NCBI GenBank assembly: GCA_031285625.1
Contig: JAITVV010000018.1
Span: 25,488-89,487 of the forward strand
Origin: Prevotella sp.
Lineage (GTDB): Bacteria > Bacteroidota > Bacteroidia > Bacteroidales > Dysgonomonadaceae
Length of the DNA: 64,000 nt
Direction: 5' to 3'
Positions 37,153 to 45,398 of the stretch are shown piece by piece. A program made the translations under genes and the position numbers. The notes below the pieces were generated by a model. The model saw nothing but the letters and a program-made list of their open reading frames with translations, made no database searches and was not told the origin of the DNA. Within the stretch, counting starts at the first letter, position 1. Each line of letters begins with the position of its first letter.

Positions 37153-40100
37153 TTAGAAAACAATACTTGCACCAAAAGAAAAATTACGGGCAAACGGATA
37201 AGATATGATAGATGGTTGTTCAATTCCGTCTCCTCTTATTCCTATATCTTCAGGGTCCCAGCCTTTAGGTGCATTATGTATCTCAAATAGGTCTTCAGCA
37301 CTGAAATATACTCTTATCTTCTCCAATTTAATTTTCTCAGTATATCTTTTTGGTATTGTATAACCAACCTGTAGATTTTTCATGCGTATATAAGCTACAT
37401 TATGTTTTGTGTTGGTTGAGTATTGATAGTTGTAATTTCGCTTATCCTTACTTGTTATGGCTGGATACTTGGCATCCGTTCTTTCTGCTGTCCATGTTTT
37501 ACCATACCAGTATTCGGAAGACTGATACCATGGCTGAGGGAAAGGCATTCTGGCTTCACCTTCCAGGAACATAGTACGGCGGCCTACTCCCTGAAAGAAA
37601 GCTCCCAGGTCGATTCCTTTATATTCGATATTCAGATTCAAACCGAATGTATAGCGTGGATTCAAGTCTCCTAAATATTTAACGTCTCCACTACCAGCTT
37701 CACCGTTACCTAGTGTTGTCAACTTTCCGTCTCCATCAAGGTCCTTATATTTAGCATCTCCTACAGCTAAGTCTCCCGGAATACCTCCGTTTTTGAAATG
37801 TGCTTTGTATTCTTGCAGTTCCTGTTCTGTTTGGATGATTCCATCAAACTCATACCCAAAATATGAATTTAGAGGATAACCTTTGGGTGAGTCATTTAAA
37901 CCTAATTGAATCAATTGATCCCCTGCTCTTTCTACCATTTCGTTTTTAGCATCACTTAAGCTACCTCTTACCGAGTAACTGACATTTCCAATGCGGTCTC
38001 TCCAACCTATTGCTACTTCCCAACCATTGATTTTTAAATGGCCGTCATTGGTTGTAGGAGGATCGATCCCAAGCATTTTAGGATAAGATTTCAGGATGAG
38101 CATATTCTTATTTTCTTTCCAGAAATAATCGAAAGATCCATATAGTCTGTTATTCAATATGCTGAAATCCAATCCGATATCTGTTGTGTGGATAGTTTCC
38201 CATGTGCGTTCGGTAGAAACCAGATTCTTTGCTTTGTACATTTGACCTTTCAGTCCGTTTCCGAATGGGTAATAAACGTCTTTTCCTCCCGATCTGTTGA
38301 TCGCCATAAATGCTATGTAGTCGTAATAAGCATTTCCAAGCTGGTTACCCATTTCTCCATATGAAGCCCTTAATTTTAGATCATCAAAAATGTTCAGATT
38401 CTTCATAAGTTGTTCTTCGCCTAAGCGCCAGGCAACACTTACTCCCGGGAACCAGCCCCAGCGATGTCCTTTAGCATATCGAGAGCTACCATCGGCACGT
38501 AGCGTACCTTCGATAAGGTATTTGTTGGCAAATGCATAATTCACTCTGGAAAAGAAAGAATTGATTGTCCATGCATAACCCGTTCCGTTAGCTTCCTGAT
38601 TGTCGGTACTTCCCAGATTGATAGACATCAAATCCTGTTGATCAAAATTTATTCGCTTAGCCGAAAAGAAGTCATAATTGGCCGATTCGTGAGCACCACC
38701 GGCCATCAAACCGATTTCGTGTTTGTCTGCAAACGTCTTCTTGTATTCTCCATATAGGGTGAAGTTTTTAGAAGTTGTTTTAGCATAATTACGTTCAACA
38801 CTATTAGGTGTTCTTTTTATTCTGTGATTTACATCTTCCCAGTTATAAATCGGAGTATATTTATTGATAATATTTTTATCAGCATCACTCTTACGAACTA
38901 TGGCACGTCCTATGATGTTTAATCCATCTATTACTTGCCAGATTAGTGAGTTATTGAATGTAAAACTTCCGGTTGTATGAGTAGATTCACCACCTTCTTC
39001 CATTACCTGTGCCGGATTGTCAAATCCTTCGAATGCATAAAATCTTCCGGCAGGATTATACATAGGTGTCCAGCTGCGTGTCTTGTATATTATTTCCCAT
39101 ATATTTTGTCCTTCGCTGATGGCTGAAGAGTATTTTCTGTCACTAGCTTCATATGACAGGTTAATATCATAACTTAAATTGCTAAGTATTTGTATATTGG
39201 ATTTTGCACGTACAAAATATCGTTTGTCATTATCAACGCCATATTTTAGCAAGCCATCTTCTGATTGATAACCAAGAGATATCAGGTATGAGTACTTTTC
39301 ACCTCCTCCAGAAAAACTGACATTATAGTTCTGTATAGCTCCGTTCCCAATCATCATATCACTCCAGTCTTGATTTTTGTAGAATTTAGGATATCCTGAC
39401 CAACGCCCCCAATCAGAGGAAGGAATTACCTTGTCGCTGCCTTGGGCGATAAGAGGTAATTCGTCTCTGGTATATTCTACAGGGAAAGAACCATCAGTGA
39501 TTTCCAATGCCATTTCTGCATGTTGGTACAGACTGGCAGGTTTTTTGATTAATGCAGGTTTTTTGATAGAGTAGTATGCATCAAGTGTAACCCTAAGTTT
39601 TTGATTTTTACGGCCACTCTTTGTTGTAACCAGAATTACGCCATCGGCAGCACGTGCTCCATAGATAGCTGCTGTACCATCCTTTAAGACAGAGATGCTT
39701 TCTATATCAGCAGAATTAATCATGTTTATATCTCCTTCTGCTCCGTCAATTAATACTAATGGTATCCCTCCGTTCAGGGAAGAAACATCGCGTACCCTGA
39801 TCGTGGCACTGCTACCTGGTGCACCTCCATTACGGATAATAGTAAGGCCTGGAACTTCACCCTGTAATGCATTGGCTGTATTAAGAACAGGACGTGATTG
39901 GAATACTTTGGAGTCAGCAGTAGATACAGCTCCGGCAAGATTAGCCCTTTTTACTGTACTATAACCAATAACAACAACTTCGTCCATTTCGCGTATTTCT
40001 TCTTTCAAGACTATATTTATTGTTTTTAGGGAGCCAACTACAGCTTCTTCTTTCGAAAATCCAATGAAAGAGAAAACGAGTACAGTCTCTTTATTCGGAA

Positions 40101-40644
40101 CATTTATTGAATATGCTCCATCCATGTCTGTCATAGTCCCGATAGTTGTCCCTTTTATAATGACACTAACCCCTGACAAGGTTTCACCCGTCTCATCCTT
40201 TACCACACCAGATACTATGTTTTGTTGTTGGCTTATACTCAGGTTGTTGGTTGTTTCAGGTTTTTCTTTTTGAGTAAGGATAATATCTTTATCGAGTACT
40301 TTATATTCGACTCCGTGCCCGGTAAATATTTCATCTAATATAGAAAAAACTGTTCTTTTGGTAACTTTCACCGAAACAGTCCTGTCTACATCTACAAGTT
40401 TACTGTTATAGTAGAAGCGAAATTCCGATTGTTTTTCAATCTCATCCAGTACTTCAACCACTTTTTTGTTGTTGAAGGCAAGTGATAGTGTAGTTTCCTG
40501 TGCATAAGAATGGGCTGCAAAGCCAATATTGATGGACAGGATTAACATGAGTGATAGTAATTTCATAGTAAGAGGTATTTTATCCAGCTTAAGGAAATGG
40601 TAATAATAGCTCCAAGTGTGTTGGAGATGATGGATTTTTCTCAT
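37153..40644 (-). CDS. SusC/RagA TonB-dependent transporter with STN domain (PUL-B)
   Basis: 1163 residues. An unusually long N-terminus before the signal segment (TMKLLSLMLILSINIGFAAH) is followed by the STN domain (LSLAFNNKKVVEVLDEIEKQ), the beta sandwich (NIVSGVVKDETGETLSGVS), the plug (ANALQGEVPGLTIIRNGGAP, VLKDGTAAIYGARAADG) and the barrel ending in FARNFSFGASIVF. The signal sequence start could instead be the inner ATG (MKLLSLMLILS). Its STN domain pairs it with the FecR encoded upstream on the same strand. Confidence 0.97.
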   Translation of the reverse strand: MRKIHHLQHTWSYYYHFLKLDKIPLTMKLLSLMLILSINIGFAAHSYAQETTLSLAFNNKKVVEVLDEIEKQSEFRFYYNSKLVDVDRTVSVKVTKRTVFSILDEIFTGHGVEYKVLDKDIILTQKEKPETTNNLSISQQQNIVSGVVKDETGETLSGVSVIIKGTTIGTMTDMDGAYSINVPNKETVLVFSFIGFSKEEAVVGSLKTINIVLKEEIREMDEVVVIGYSTVKRANLAGAVSTADSKVFQSRPVLNTANALQGEVPGLTIIRNGGAPGSSATIRVRDVSSLNGGIPLVLIDGAEGDINMINSADIESISVLKDGTAAIYGARAADGVILVTTKSGRKNQKLRVTLDAYYSIKKPALIKKPASLYQHAEMALEITDGSFPVEYTRDELPLIAQGSDKVIPSSDWGRWSGYPKFYKNQDWSDMMIGNGAIQNYNVSFSGGGEKYSYLISLGYQSEDGLLKYGVDNDKRYFVRAKSNIQILSNLSYDINLSYEASDRKYSSAISEGQNIWEIIYKTRSWTPMYNPAGRFYAFEGFDNPAQVMEEGGESTHTTGSFTFNNSLIWQVIDGLNIIGRAIVRKSDADKNIINKYTPIYNWEDVNHRIKRTPNSVERNYAKTTSKNFTLYGEYKKTFADKHEIGLMAGGAHESANYDFFSAKRINFDQQDLMSINLGSTDNQEANGTGYAWTINSFFSRVNYAFANKYLIEGTLRADGSSRYAKGHRWGWFPGVSVAWRLGEEQLMKNLNIFDDLKLRASYGEMGNQLGNAYYDYIAFMAINRSGGKDVYYPFGNGLKGQMYKAKNLVSTERTWETIHTTDIGLDFSILNNRLYGSFDYFWKENKNMLILKSYPKMLGIDPPTTNDGHLKINGWEVAIGWRDRIGNVSYSVRGSLSDAKNEMVERAGDQLIQLGLNDSPKGYPLNSYFGYEFDGIIQTEQELQEYKAHFKNGGIPGDLAVGDAKYKDLDGDGKLTTLGNGEAGSGDVKYLGDLNPRYTFGLNLNIEYKGIDLGAFFQGVGRRTMFLEGEARMPFPQPWYQSSEYWYGKTWTAERTDAKYPAITSKDKRNYNYQYSTNTKHNVAYIRMKNLQVGYTIPKRYTEKIKLEKIRVYFSAEDLFEIHNAPKGWDPEDIGIRGDGIEQPSIISYPFARNFSFGASIVF

Positions 40645-40696
40645 ATTTTTGTTATGTATTAAATTAAAAAAATAAGTTGTTTTTCAATTTGTTTTG

Positions 40697-40727
40697 CACG
40701 GAAGTATGCTGGTAACATATTTCCGTG
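40697..40727 (-). promoter_or_regulatory. leader hairpin before PUL-B susC
   Basis: CACGGAA-g-TATG (40697-40708) pairs with CATA-t-TTCCGTG (40716-40727), loop of 7 bases. Located about 50-80 bases before the susC ATG. Stem and loop resemble the leader hairpins at 27084-27109 and 44522-44554. Confidence 0.6.
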
Positions 40728-40831
40728 TTTTTTATTAGACCTTCAATGGTTATTCTTCATAGGCTACTCATATTTTTTAAGGTTAGTAAATGTGGTTCGG
40801 TAAAAAAAGCATTAGATTTCCATTTGTATAA

Positions 40832-41842
40832 TCATCGCCTTAATTCGACGACAGATTTTGTTCCGTTTTCCTCTTTTTTATAAGTTATTCTATAGTCAAT
40901 CTTTGAAGATATCTTCATGTAATCAAGAACCTGATACAGAGGTTTATCCTCAAATGTTCCTGTAAAAGTATATCCATAAATAATATTGTTCTTTACGTCA
41001 AATTCTACATTGTAGAAACGTGATAAATGAGCTAATACTTCCCTCATCGGTGTTTGTTTGAAAACTAGCCTATCATACATCCAGTCTGTCTCACGATCCG
41101 TATTAGCAGCTGTTATTTGTAGTTGATCTGTATTTAGAGAATAAACCGCTTTTTCGGATGGTTTTAAAATTGTTTTTGCATCTTTTCCTGCAATATCTAT
41201 CTCAACGCTGCCTTTTATAAGTGTTGTTCCAATTATTTTATCTTCTTTATAAGCCTGTAGATTGAATTCGGTGCCTAATACTTTTATTTTGTATTTATCA
41301 TTAGAAACATTGACTATAAAAGGGCGATCAGCATTAGGTGCCACTTTAAAGTATGCTTCTCCTTCTAGCAAGGATACTTTTCTTTCTTTATCCTGATAGT
41401 AGGAAGGATATGTGAGAATACTTCTCGAGTTCAGGTGAACTTCTGTTCCGTCGGGAAGTGTAAACTGCGAACGGGAATTGTCATTAGAATATACGGTTAT
41501 TAATGTCGGAGCATACTTTTCTGTTAAATTCAGATATTGAATAAGAAGAGAGCCTATTCCAAGTAGACCTATAAACAATGAGGCAGCAACAGCTATTCGT
41601 TGTAAGAATAATTTCCTTCTTTTTCTCTTTATTTTGTATTGTATTCTACTATATGCTGTATCGGTATTTCGTTGTTTTATTCGCGCTTGTGTTTTTTGTG
41701 CGTGGTATATTAATGCCAATTGGGTGAGGATTTTTTCATTATCAGAATTTTCTTTCATCCAACTGTCTATCTGGAATCTTTCGTTTTCGGTTGTTTCTCC
41801 GGTTATATATTTTAAAAGTAATGACTCATCAGGAGTATTCAT
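40832..41842 (-). CDS. FecR family anti-sigma factor (PUL-B)
   Basis: 336 residues: cytoplasmic N-terminal helix region (YITGETTENERFQIDSWMKE), one membrane helix near residues 85-105 (IAVAASLFIGLLGIGSLLI), FecR domain (FTLPDGTEVHLNSRSILTYP, GEAYFKVAP, KVLGTEFNLQAY) and C-terminal DUF4974 (LAHLSRFYNVEFDV). Co-directional with susC, but its sigma factor gene is divergent, at 42017, not upstream on the same strand. An ECF-type promoter motif precedes it. Confidence 0.96.
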   Translation of the reverse strand: MNTPDESLLLKYITGETTENERFQIDSWMKENSDNEKILTQLALIYHAQKTQARIKQRNTDTAYSRIQYKIKRKRRKLFLQRIAVAASLFIGLLGIGSLLIQYLNLTEKYAPTLITVYSNDNSRSQFTLPDGTEVHLNSRSILTYPSYYQDKERKVSLLEGEAYFKVAPNADRPFIVNVSNDKYKIKVLGTEFNLQAYKEDKIIGTTLIKGSVEIDIAGKDAKTILKPSEKAVYSLNTDQLQITAANTDRETDWMYDRLVFKQTPMREVLAHLSRFYNVEFDVKNNIIYGYTFTGTFEDKPLYQVLDYMKISSKIDYRITYKKEENGTKSVVELRR

Positions 41843-41869
41843 ATTCTTCTCTTCCTTTGTTTCTAATAC

Positions 41870-41895
41870 GACACATGACTAATAGAGTTACCCTA
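41870..41895 (-). promoter_or_regulatory. candidate ECF-sigma promoter, PUL-B fecR
   Basis: Minus-strand TAGGG (41895-41891), 17 bases, then TGTC (41873-41870) within ATGTGTCGTA. Same bipartite layout as three other sites in the window; starts about 28-53 bases before the fecR ATG. Confidence 0.6.
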
Positions 41896-41993
41896 AACAC
41901 TAGATAGATTATTTTTACCTTACAGCTATTTTTTAACAATATTGTTCTCAAAGAGAGTCTATCCATGTAGATATTATTAATATAAAAAAAACA

Positions 41994-42001
41994 TATCTTT
42001 G
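41994..42001 (+). promoter_or_regulatory. housekeeping -7 element of the PUL-B sigma gene
   Basis: TATCTTTG, an exact TAnnTTTG match, ends 15 bases before the ATG at 42017. It overlaps an upstream in-frame TTG at 41999, ruling that out as the real start and implying a very short leader. Confidence 0.6.
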
Positions 42002-42016
42002 TTTCGAACTAATATT

Positions 42017-42568
42017 ATGGACGACTTTTTACTACTACAAGGGATACAAGCGGGCGATTCTGAAGCTTACAAGGAGATGTTTTATAAATTTTATTCTCCT
42101 CTATGTGAGTTTGCTTCGCAATATCTATCTGATTCTGATGCAGAAGAATTGGTTCAGGATTTGATGTTGTATATATGGGAGTCGAGGACAGAACTAATGA
42201 TTGAGAGTTCTCTTAAATCTTATTTATTTGTTGCTGTAAAAAACAGATCTTTTAATGCCATACGAAATCAGCAATATAAGAAGAAAGTGCATTCTGTTTT
42301 GTATGAGAAACTCAAAGAGCAATTTGAAGATCCGGATTATTACATGATAGATGAATTAGCTACACGGATACAAAATGCTATCAGGGAATTGCCAGATAGC
42401 TATAGGGAAACTTTTGAGTTAAGCCGTTTTGGAGATATGACTAATGCACAGATTGCAGTGACCTTATCTGTATCCATAAAGACTGTGGAATATCGGATAA
42501 GCCAATCTCTAAAAATTCTTCGTTTCAAATTGAAAGATTACATAGCTTTGCTACCACTTTTGGCTTAG
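42017..42568 (+). CDS. ECF-type RNA polymerase sigma factor (probably PUL-B)
   Basis: 183 residues from ATG 42017 (MDDFLLLQGIQAGDSEAYKE). Region 2: FYSPLCEFASQYLSDSDAEE and LVQDLMLYIWESR; region 4: IRELPDSYRETFELSRFGDM then TNAQIAVTLSVSIKTVEYRI. Divergent from the PUL-B fecR across a 174-base spacer holding one promoter for each. The most likely partner is that FecR, because the next sigma gene downstream has its own fecR. Confidence 0.94.
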   Translation: MDDFLLLQGIQAGDSEAYKEMFYKFYSPLCEFASQYLSDSDAEELVQDLMLYIWESRTELMIESSLKSYLFVAVKNRSFNAIRNQQYKKKVHSVLYEKLKEQFEDPDYYMIDELATRIQNAIRELPDSYRETFELSRFGDMTNAQIAVTLSVSIKTVEYRISQSLKILRFKLKDYIALLPLLA

Positions 42569-42692
42569 AGCTGATTCGTATTCTTACCTAGCTAAGGTAA
42601 GAAATAATACAAGTTATTAGCAAATTATAATCCAACAATTATGAACTACAAACATATAATAAAATAATTTGCTCATTTTCTCTTATTACATA

Positions 42693-42710
42693 TATTTTTG
42701 AATATTTTTG
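42693..42710 (+). promoter_or_regulatory. tandem -7 elements before the PUL-C sigma gene
   Basis: Two TATTTTTG copies (42693-42700 and 42703-42710) fit TAnnTTTG; a TTTG at 42668-42671 gives a -33 box with 21-base spacing to the first. The sigma ATG follows at 42741. Confidence 0.5.
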
Positions 42711-42740
42711 TTTCAAATAAGTCTTACCTAATTTTAGGTT

Positions 42741-43316
42741 ATGGGATTGAATAACTCTGCGGTAATTGATCAATTATTTTGGAGAATAGCTCTAAAAGAT
42801 GATGAAGAAGCTTTTCGTTCTTTATTCTTCGAGTTCTTCTCTTCTTTATGTGTTTTTGCACATAGGTATGTTGAGGATTGGGATACTTGTGAAGACCTTG
42901 TGCAAGATACATTCTTTAAAATATGGAAGAACAGGAAGTCCATAGAAATAAATACCTCAAGCCGAAATTTTCTGATTACCAGTGTGCGAAATTCATGCAT
43001 TGATTATTTACGAAAGCAAGATTCTGCCCGAGCTTGGCAAGAAAAAGAGATAAAAGACAAAACAGAATACACATCTGATGATTTATACTCCCATATAGAG
43101 TTGGAGCAAATGTTAACCGCTGCACTATCCAAACTACCGGAGAATATAAGGGCGGTTTTTGAGATGAACAGGTTTGAAGGAAAAACATATAAAGAGATTG
43201 CAGAAGAAAAAAACATATCTGTGAAAACCGTGGAAGCTCATATGACAAAGGCACTTAAAGTGCTTAGAGTCGAACTAAAAGACTACCTGCCTTTAATAAT
43301 CCTTCTTCTCTGGTAA
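42741..43316 (+). CDS. ECF-type RNA polymerase sigma factor (PUL-C)
   Basis: 191 residues. Region 2: FFSSLCVFAHRYVEDWDTCE then DLVQDTFFKIWKNRKS; region 4: ALSKLPENIRAVFEMNRFEG then KTYKEIAEEKNISVKTVEAH. Followed 69 bases later by its fecR and then by the SusC-SusD fusion, the classical order. It should recognise the two closely similar TAGGGTAT...ATGCGTCTA sites at 43336 and 44420. Confidence 0.95.
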   Translation: MGLNNSAVIDQLFWRIALKDDEEAFRSLFFEFFSSLCVFAHRYVEDWDTCEDLVQDTFFKIWKNRKSIEINTSSRNFLITSVRNSCIDYLRKQDSARAWQEKEIKDKTEYTSDDLYSHIELEQMLTAALSKLPENIRAVFEMNRFEGKTYKEIAEEKNISVKTVEAHMTKALKVLRVELKDYLPLIILLLW

Positions 43317-43335
43317 AAAAATAAGTATTATCCTG

Positions 43336-43360
43336 TAGGGTATATTATATCTGATGCGTC
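43336..43360 (+). promoter_or_regulatory. candidate ECF-sigma promoter, PUL-C fecR
   Basis: TAGGG (43336-43340), 16 bases, CGTC (43357-43360). Extended identity with the site at 44420: both read TAGGGTAT and ATGCGTCTA. It lies 26-50 bases before the fecR GTG start. Confidence 0.65.
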
Positions 43361-43385
43361 TAGTAATTAAAATTAAGAAGAAACT

Positions 43386-44408
43386 GTGGATATTAATACC
43401 GAACATATAATAGCTTATCTGGAGAAAAGGTTACCTGAAAATGACCTGAAAGAATTTGAATATCAACTAGAAAATTCAGATGACTTTAGAAAAGAAGTCG
43501 AAGACATTGCCTTTGTATGGAGAACATCAGAGGAGTTGAAGCTACATGGCAAAATAGATACAGATGCTAACTGGAATCAGATTTCAAGAAGAATAAAGAA
43601 AGATAAATATAAAACAAAGCTTTTACGTTATAGCCGTTCAGCTGCTGCAATTCTGATACTACCGGTATTATTTCTTACTACTTTCTTATATATCGAACTA
43701 GATAATAAGAATAATCAACCGAAACAACAATTGCACGTTACATCTGCATACGGAACAGTTACAAAAACGGTACTTTCTGATGGTACTGAAGTCTGGTTGA
43801 ATTCAGGTTCAACGCTGAGCTATCCTCAAACTTTCACTAAAGGAGAACGTAACGTCATGCTTACAGGAGAAGCATACTTCAAAGTAAGCTCTGATAAATC
43901 GAACCGATTCAATGTTATTATATCTGATGAACTTATTGTAAGTGCATATGGTACGGAATTTAATATAAATTCTTACAAAGAAGATAATACTATAGATGTT
44001 ACTCTGATCGAAGGAAATATTCAGGTATCGAAAACAGACAAAACAGGTTCTAAGGATATAATACCAGGACAGCATATAACTTACAATAAGAATAGCAAGC
44101 TAATGGCTATGGCCGATGTCAATCTATCAGTAAAGACTGGATGGAAAGATGGAAAGATGATATTCCGCAGAGCCAATATGACAGAAGTCGTCCAACGCCT
44201 TTCTCGTCATTTTAATGTAGACATCCGACTAGAAGGGAAAGAACTATATGATTATGAATATTCTGCAACATTTACAACAGAGACCTTGAATGAGATATTA
44301 TTGTTACTTGAAAAAACGGCACCAATAAAATATTCTATAATTGAACCGGAACAGTCTGGTGATTATAGCTTCACAAAAAGAATAGTTAAGATAAGCCTTA
44401 AAAAATAA
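43386..44408 (+). CDS. FecR family anti-sigma factor (PUL-C)
   Basis: 340 residues, starting at GTG 43386 (MDINTEHIIAYLEKRLPEND); no in-frame ATG gives the full N-terminal domain. One membrane helix near residues 85-105 (SAAAILILPVLFLTTFLYIE), then FecR domain (KTVLSDGTEVWLNSGSTLSY, GEAYFKVSS, SAYGTEFNINSY) and C-terminal DUF4974 (VVQRLSRHFNVDIRLEG). Its receptor partner should be the downstream SusC, now reduced to the STN domain. Confidence 0.95.
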   Translation: MDINTEHIIAYLEKRLPENDLKEFEYQLENSDDFRKEVEDIAFVWRTSEELKLHGKIDTDANWNQISRRIKKDKYKTKLLRYSRSAAAILILPVLFLTTFLYIELDNKNNQPKQQLHVTSAYGTVTKTVLSDGTEVWLNSGSTLSYPQTFTKGERNVMLTGEAYFKVSSDKSNRFNVIISDELIVSAYGTEFNINSYKEDNTIDVTLIEGNIQVSKTDKTGSKDIIPGQHITYNKNSKLMAMADVNLSVKTGWKDGKMIFRRANMTEVVQRLSRHFNVDIRLEGKELYDYEYSATFTTETLNEILLLLEKTAPIKYSIIEPEQSGDYSFTKRIVKISLKK

Positions 44409-44419
44409 ATAAAAACTTA

Positions 44420-44445
44420 TAGGGTATTTCCCAACTGGATGCGTC
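44420..44445 (+). promoter_or_regulatory. candidate ECF-sigma promoter, PUL-C susC fusion gene
   Basis: TAGGG (44420-44424), 17 bases, CGTC (44442-44445), directly after the fecR stop and about 205 bases before the fusion gene ATG. The long leader it defines contains two hairpins. Confidence 0.65.
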
Positions 44446-44521
44446 TATCCTATAAATGCAGTTTATACTATGAATTACTAACATTAAAATCACTACTATG
44501 GAAGAAAGTATTTAAAAAGAA

Positions 44522-44606
44522 TACGGGAAAAATGCAAGTTACATTTCTCCCGTAAATTATCAAATCAATATTACCAATCCGAAAATCTCACCTGACGAAT
44601 GGTAAT
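44522..44606 (+). promoter_or_regulatory. two leader hairpins before the PUL-C SusC-SusD fusion gene
   Basis: Hairpin 1: TACGGGA-aa-AATG (44522-44534) with CATT-tc-TCCCGTA (44542-44554). Hairpin 2: ATTACCA (44570-44576) with TGGTAAT (44600-44606). Hairpin 1 resembles those in the other two SusC leaders; position is 46-130 bases before the start codon. Confidence 0.55.
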
Positions 44607-44651
44607 AAGATTAAGTCGTTAACAACCTAATTAATTTGACGAAGTAAAATT

Positions 44652-45380
44652 ATGAAGAATTTACTTAACAAAAAAGGTAATAGGCTATATTTTAGTCTGC
44701 TATCAAAAATCCCCATCTCTATGAGAATCGCAGTAATTTTATTATTTGGAATAATATTCCATGCAGGGGCTTCTAATATTTATTCACAAACAGCCTCAGT
44801 TTCCTTAAATCTAAAAAATACGACGGTAGAAAAGGTCTTGAATACGATAGAGGAAAACTCAGAGTTTTATTTCCTGTACAACAGTAAGCTAGTTGATGTA
44901 GACAGAAAAGTAAATATTGATGTGAAGAATCAATCTATAGAATCTGTATTGAAATCTTTGTTCGGATCAACAGATGTTTATTACAAAGTTGAAGGGAAAC
45001 AAATTATTCTGTCAAATAAGACGATCTCTTCACTGGATACTCAAAAGACTCTTCAACAAAATATTAAAAAAATTACAGGTGTAGTAAGAGAAGTTAATAA
45101 GGAACCCGTGGTTGGTGAAGGCTTCCGCTGGAACGATATTGTTAGATGGAAAGCCGGAAAATTGATAGAGAACATGAAAACTGTATATGGTTTGCGTGTT
45201 ACAGATGAACTGAAGAATAAATACGAATCATTTACACGTGAACTGACAGATGATAAATTATTGATTGCATATCCAAATGTTGCACCTCGTAAATGGAATG
45301 ACAAATTATACCTGCGTCCATTGCCTATCGAAGAACTTGCAATTAATACAAATCTGACTCAAAATCCGGGATGGGAATAA
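44652..45380 (+). CDS. in-frame SusC N-terminus / SusD C-terminus deletion fusion (PUL-C)
   Basis: 242 residues in one open frame. Residues 1-155 are a SusC N-terminus: signal segment (about 25-50), complete STN domain (VSLNLKNTTVEKVLNTIEEN ... VEGKQIILSNK) and the first strand of the regulatory-like domain (ITGVVREVNKEPVVG). From residue 156 the sequence is a SusD C-terminus: EGFRWNDIVRWKAGKLIENM and LYLRPLPIEELAINTNLTQN with final PGWE. The SusC plug and barrel and most of SusD are missing, roughly 4 kb by comparison with the other loci here. Junction near 45116-45121. The result cannot form a transporter. It is either a real deletion or an assembly join. Confidence 0.9.
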   Translation: MKNLLNKKGNRLYFSLLSKIPISMRIAVILLFGIIFHAGASNIYSQTASVSLNLKNTTVEKVLNTIEENSEFYFLYNSKLVDVDRKVNIDVKNQSIESVLKSLFGSTDVYYKVEGKQIILSNKTISSLDTQKTLQQNIKKITGVVREVNKEPVVGEGFRWNDIVRWKAGKLIENMKTVYGLRVTDELKNKYESFTRELTDDKLLIAYPNVAPRKWNDKLYLRPLPIEELAINTNLTQNPGWE

Positions 45381-45398
45381 CTTTAAAATGAAGAAATA

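Noticed and set aside
40697-40790. TAGCC...GGTC upstream of PUL-B susC as a fifth ECF promoter
   Set aside because: The spacing (about 21 bases) and the first box differ from the four consistent sites; PUL-B susC is probably read from the fecR promoter.
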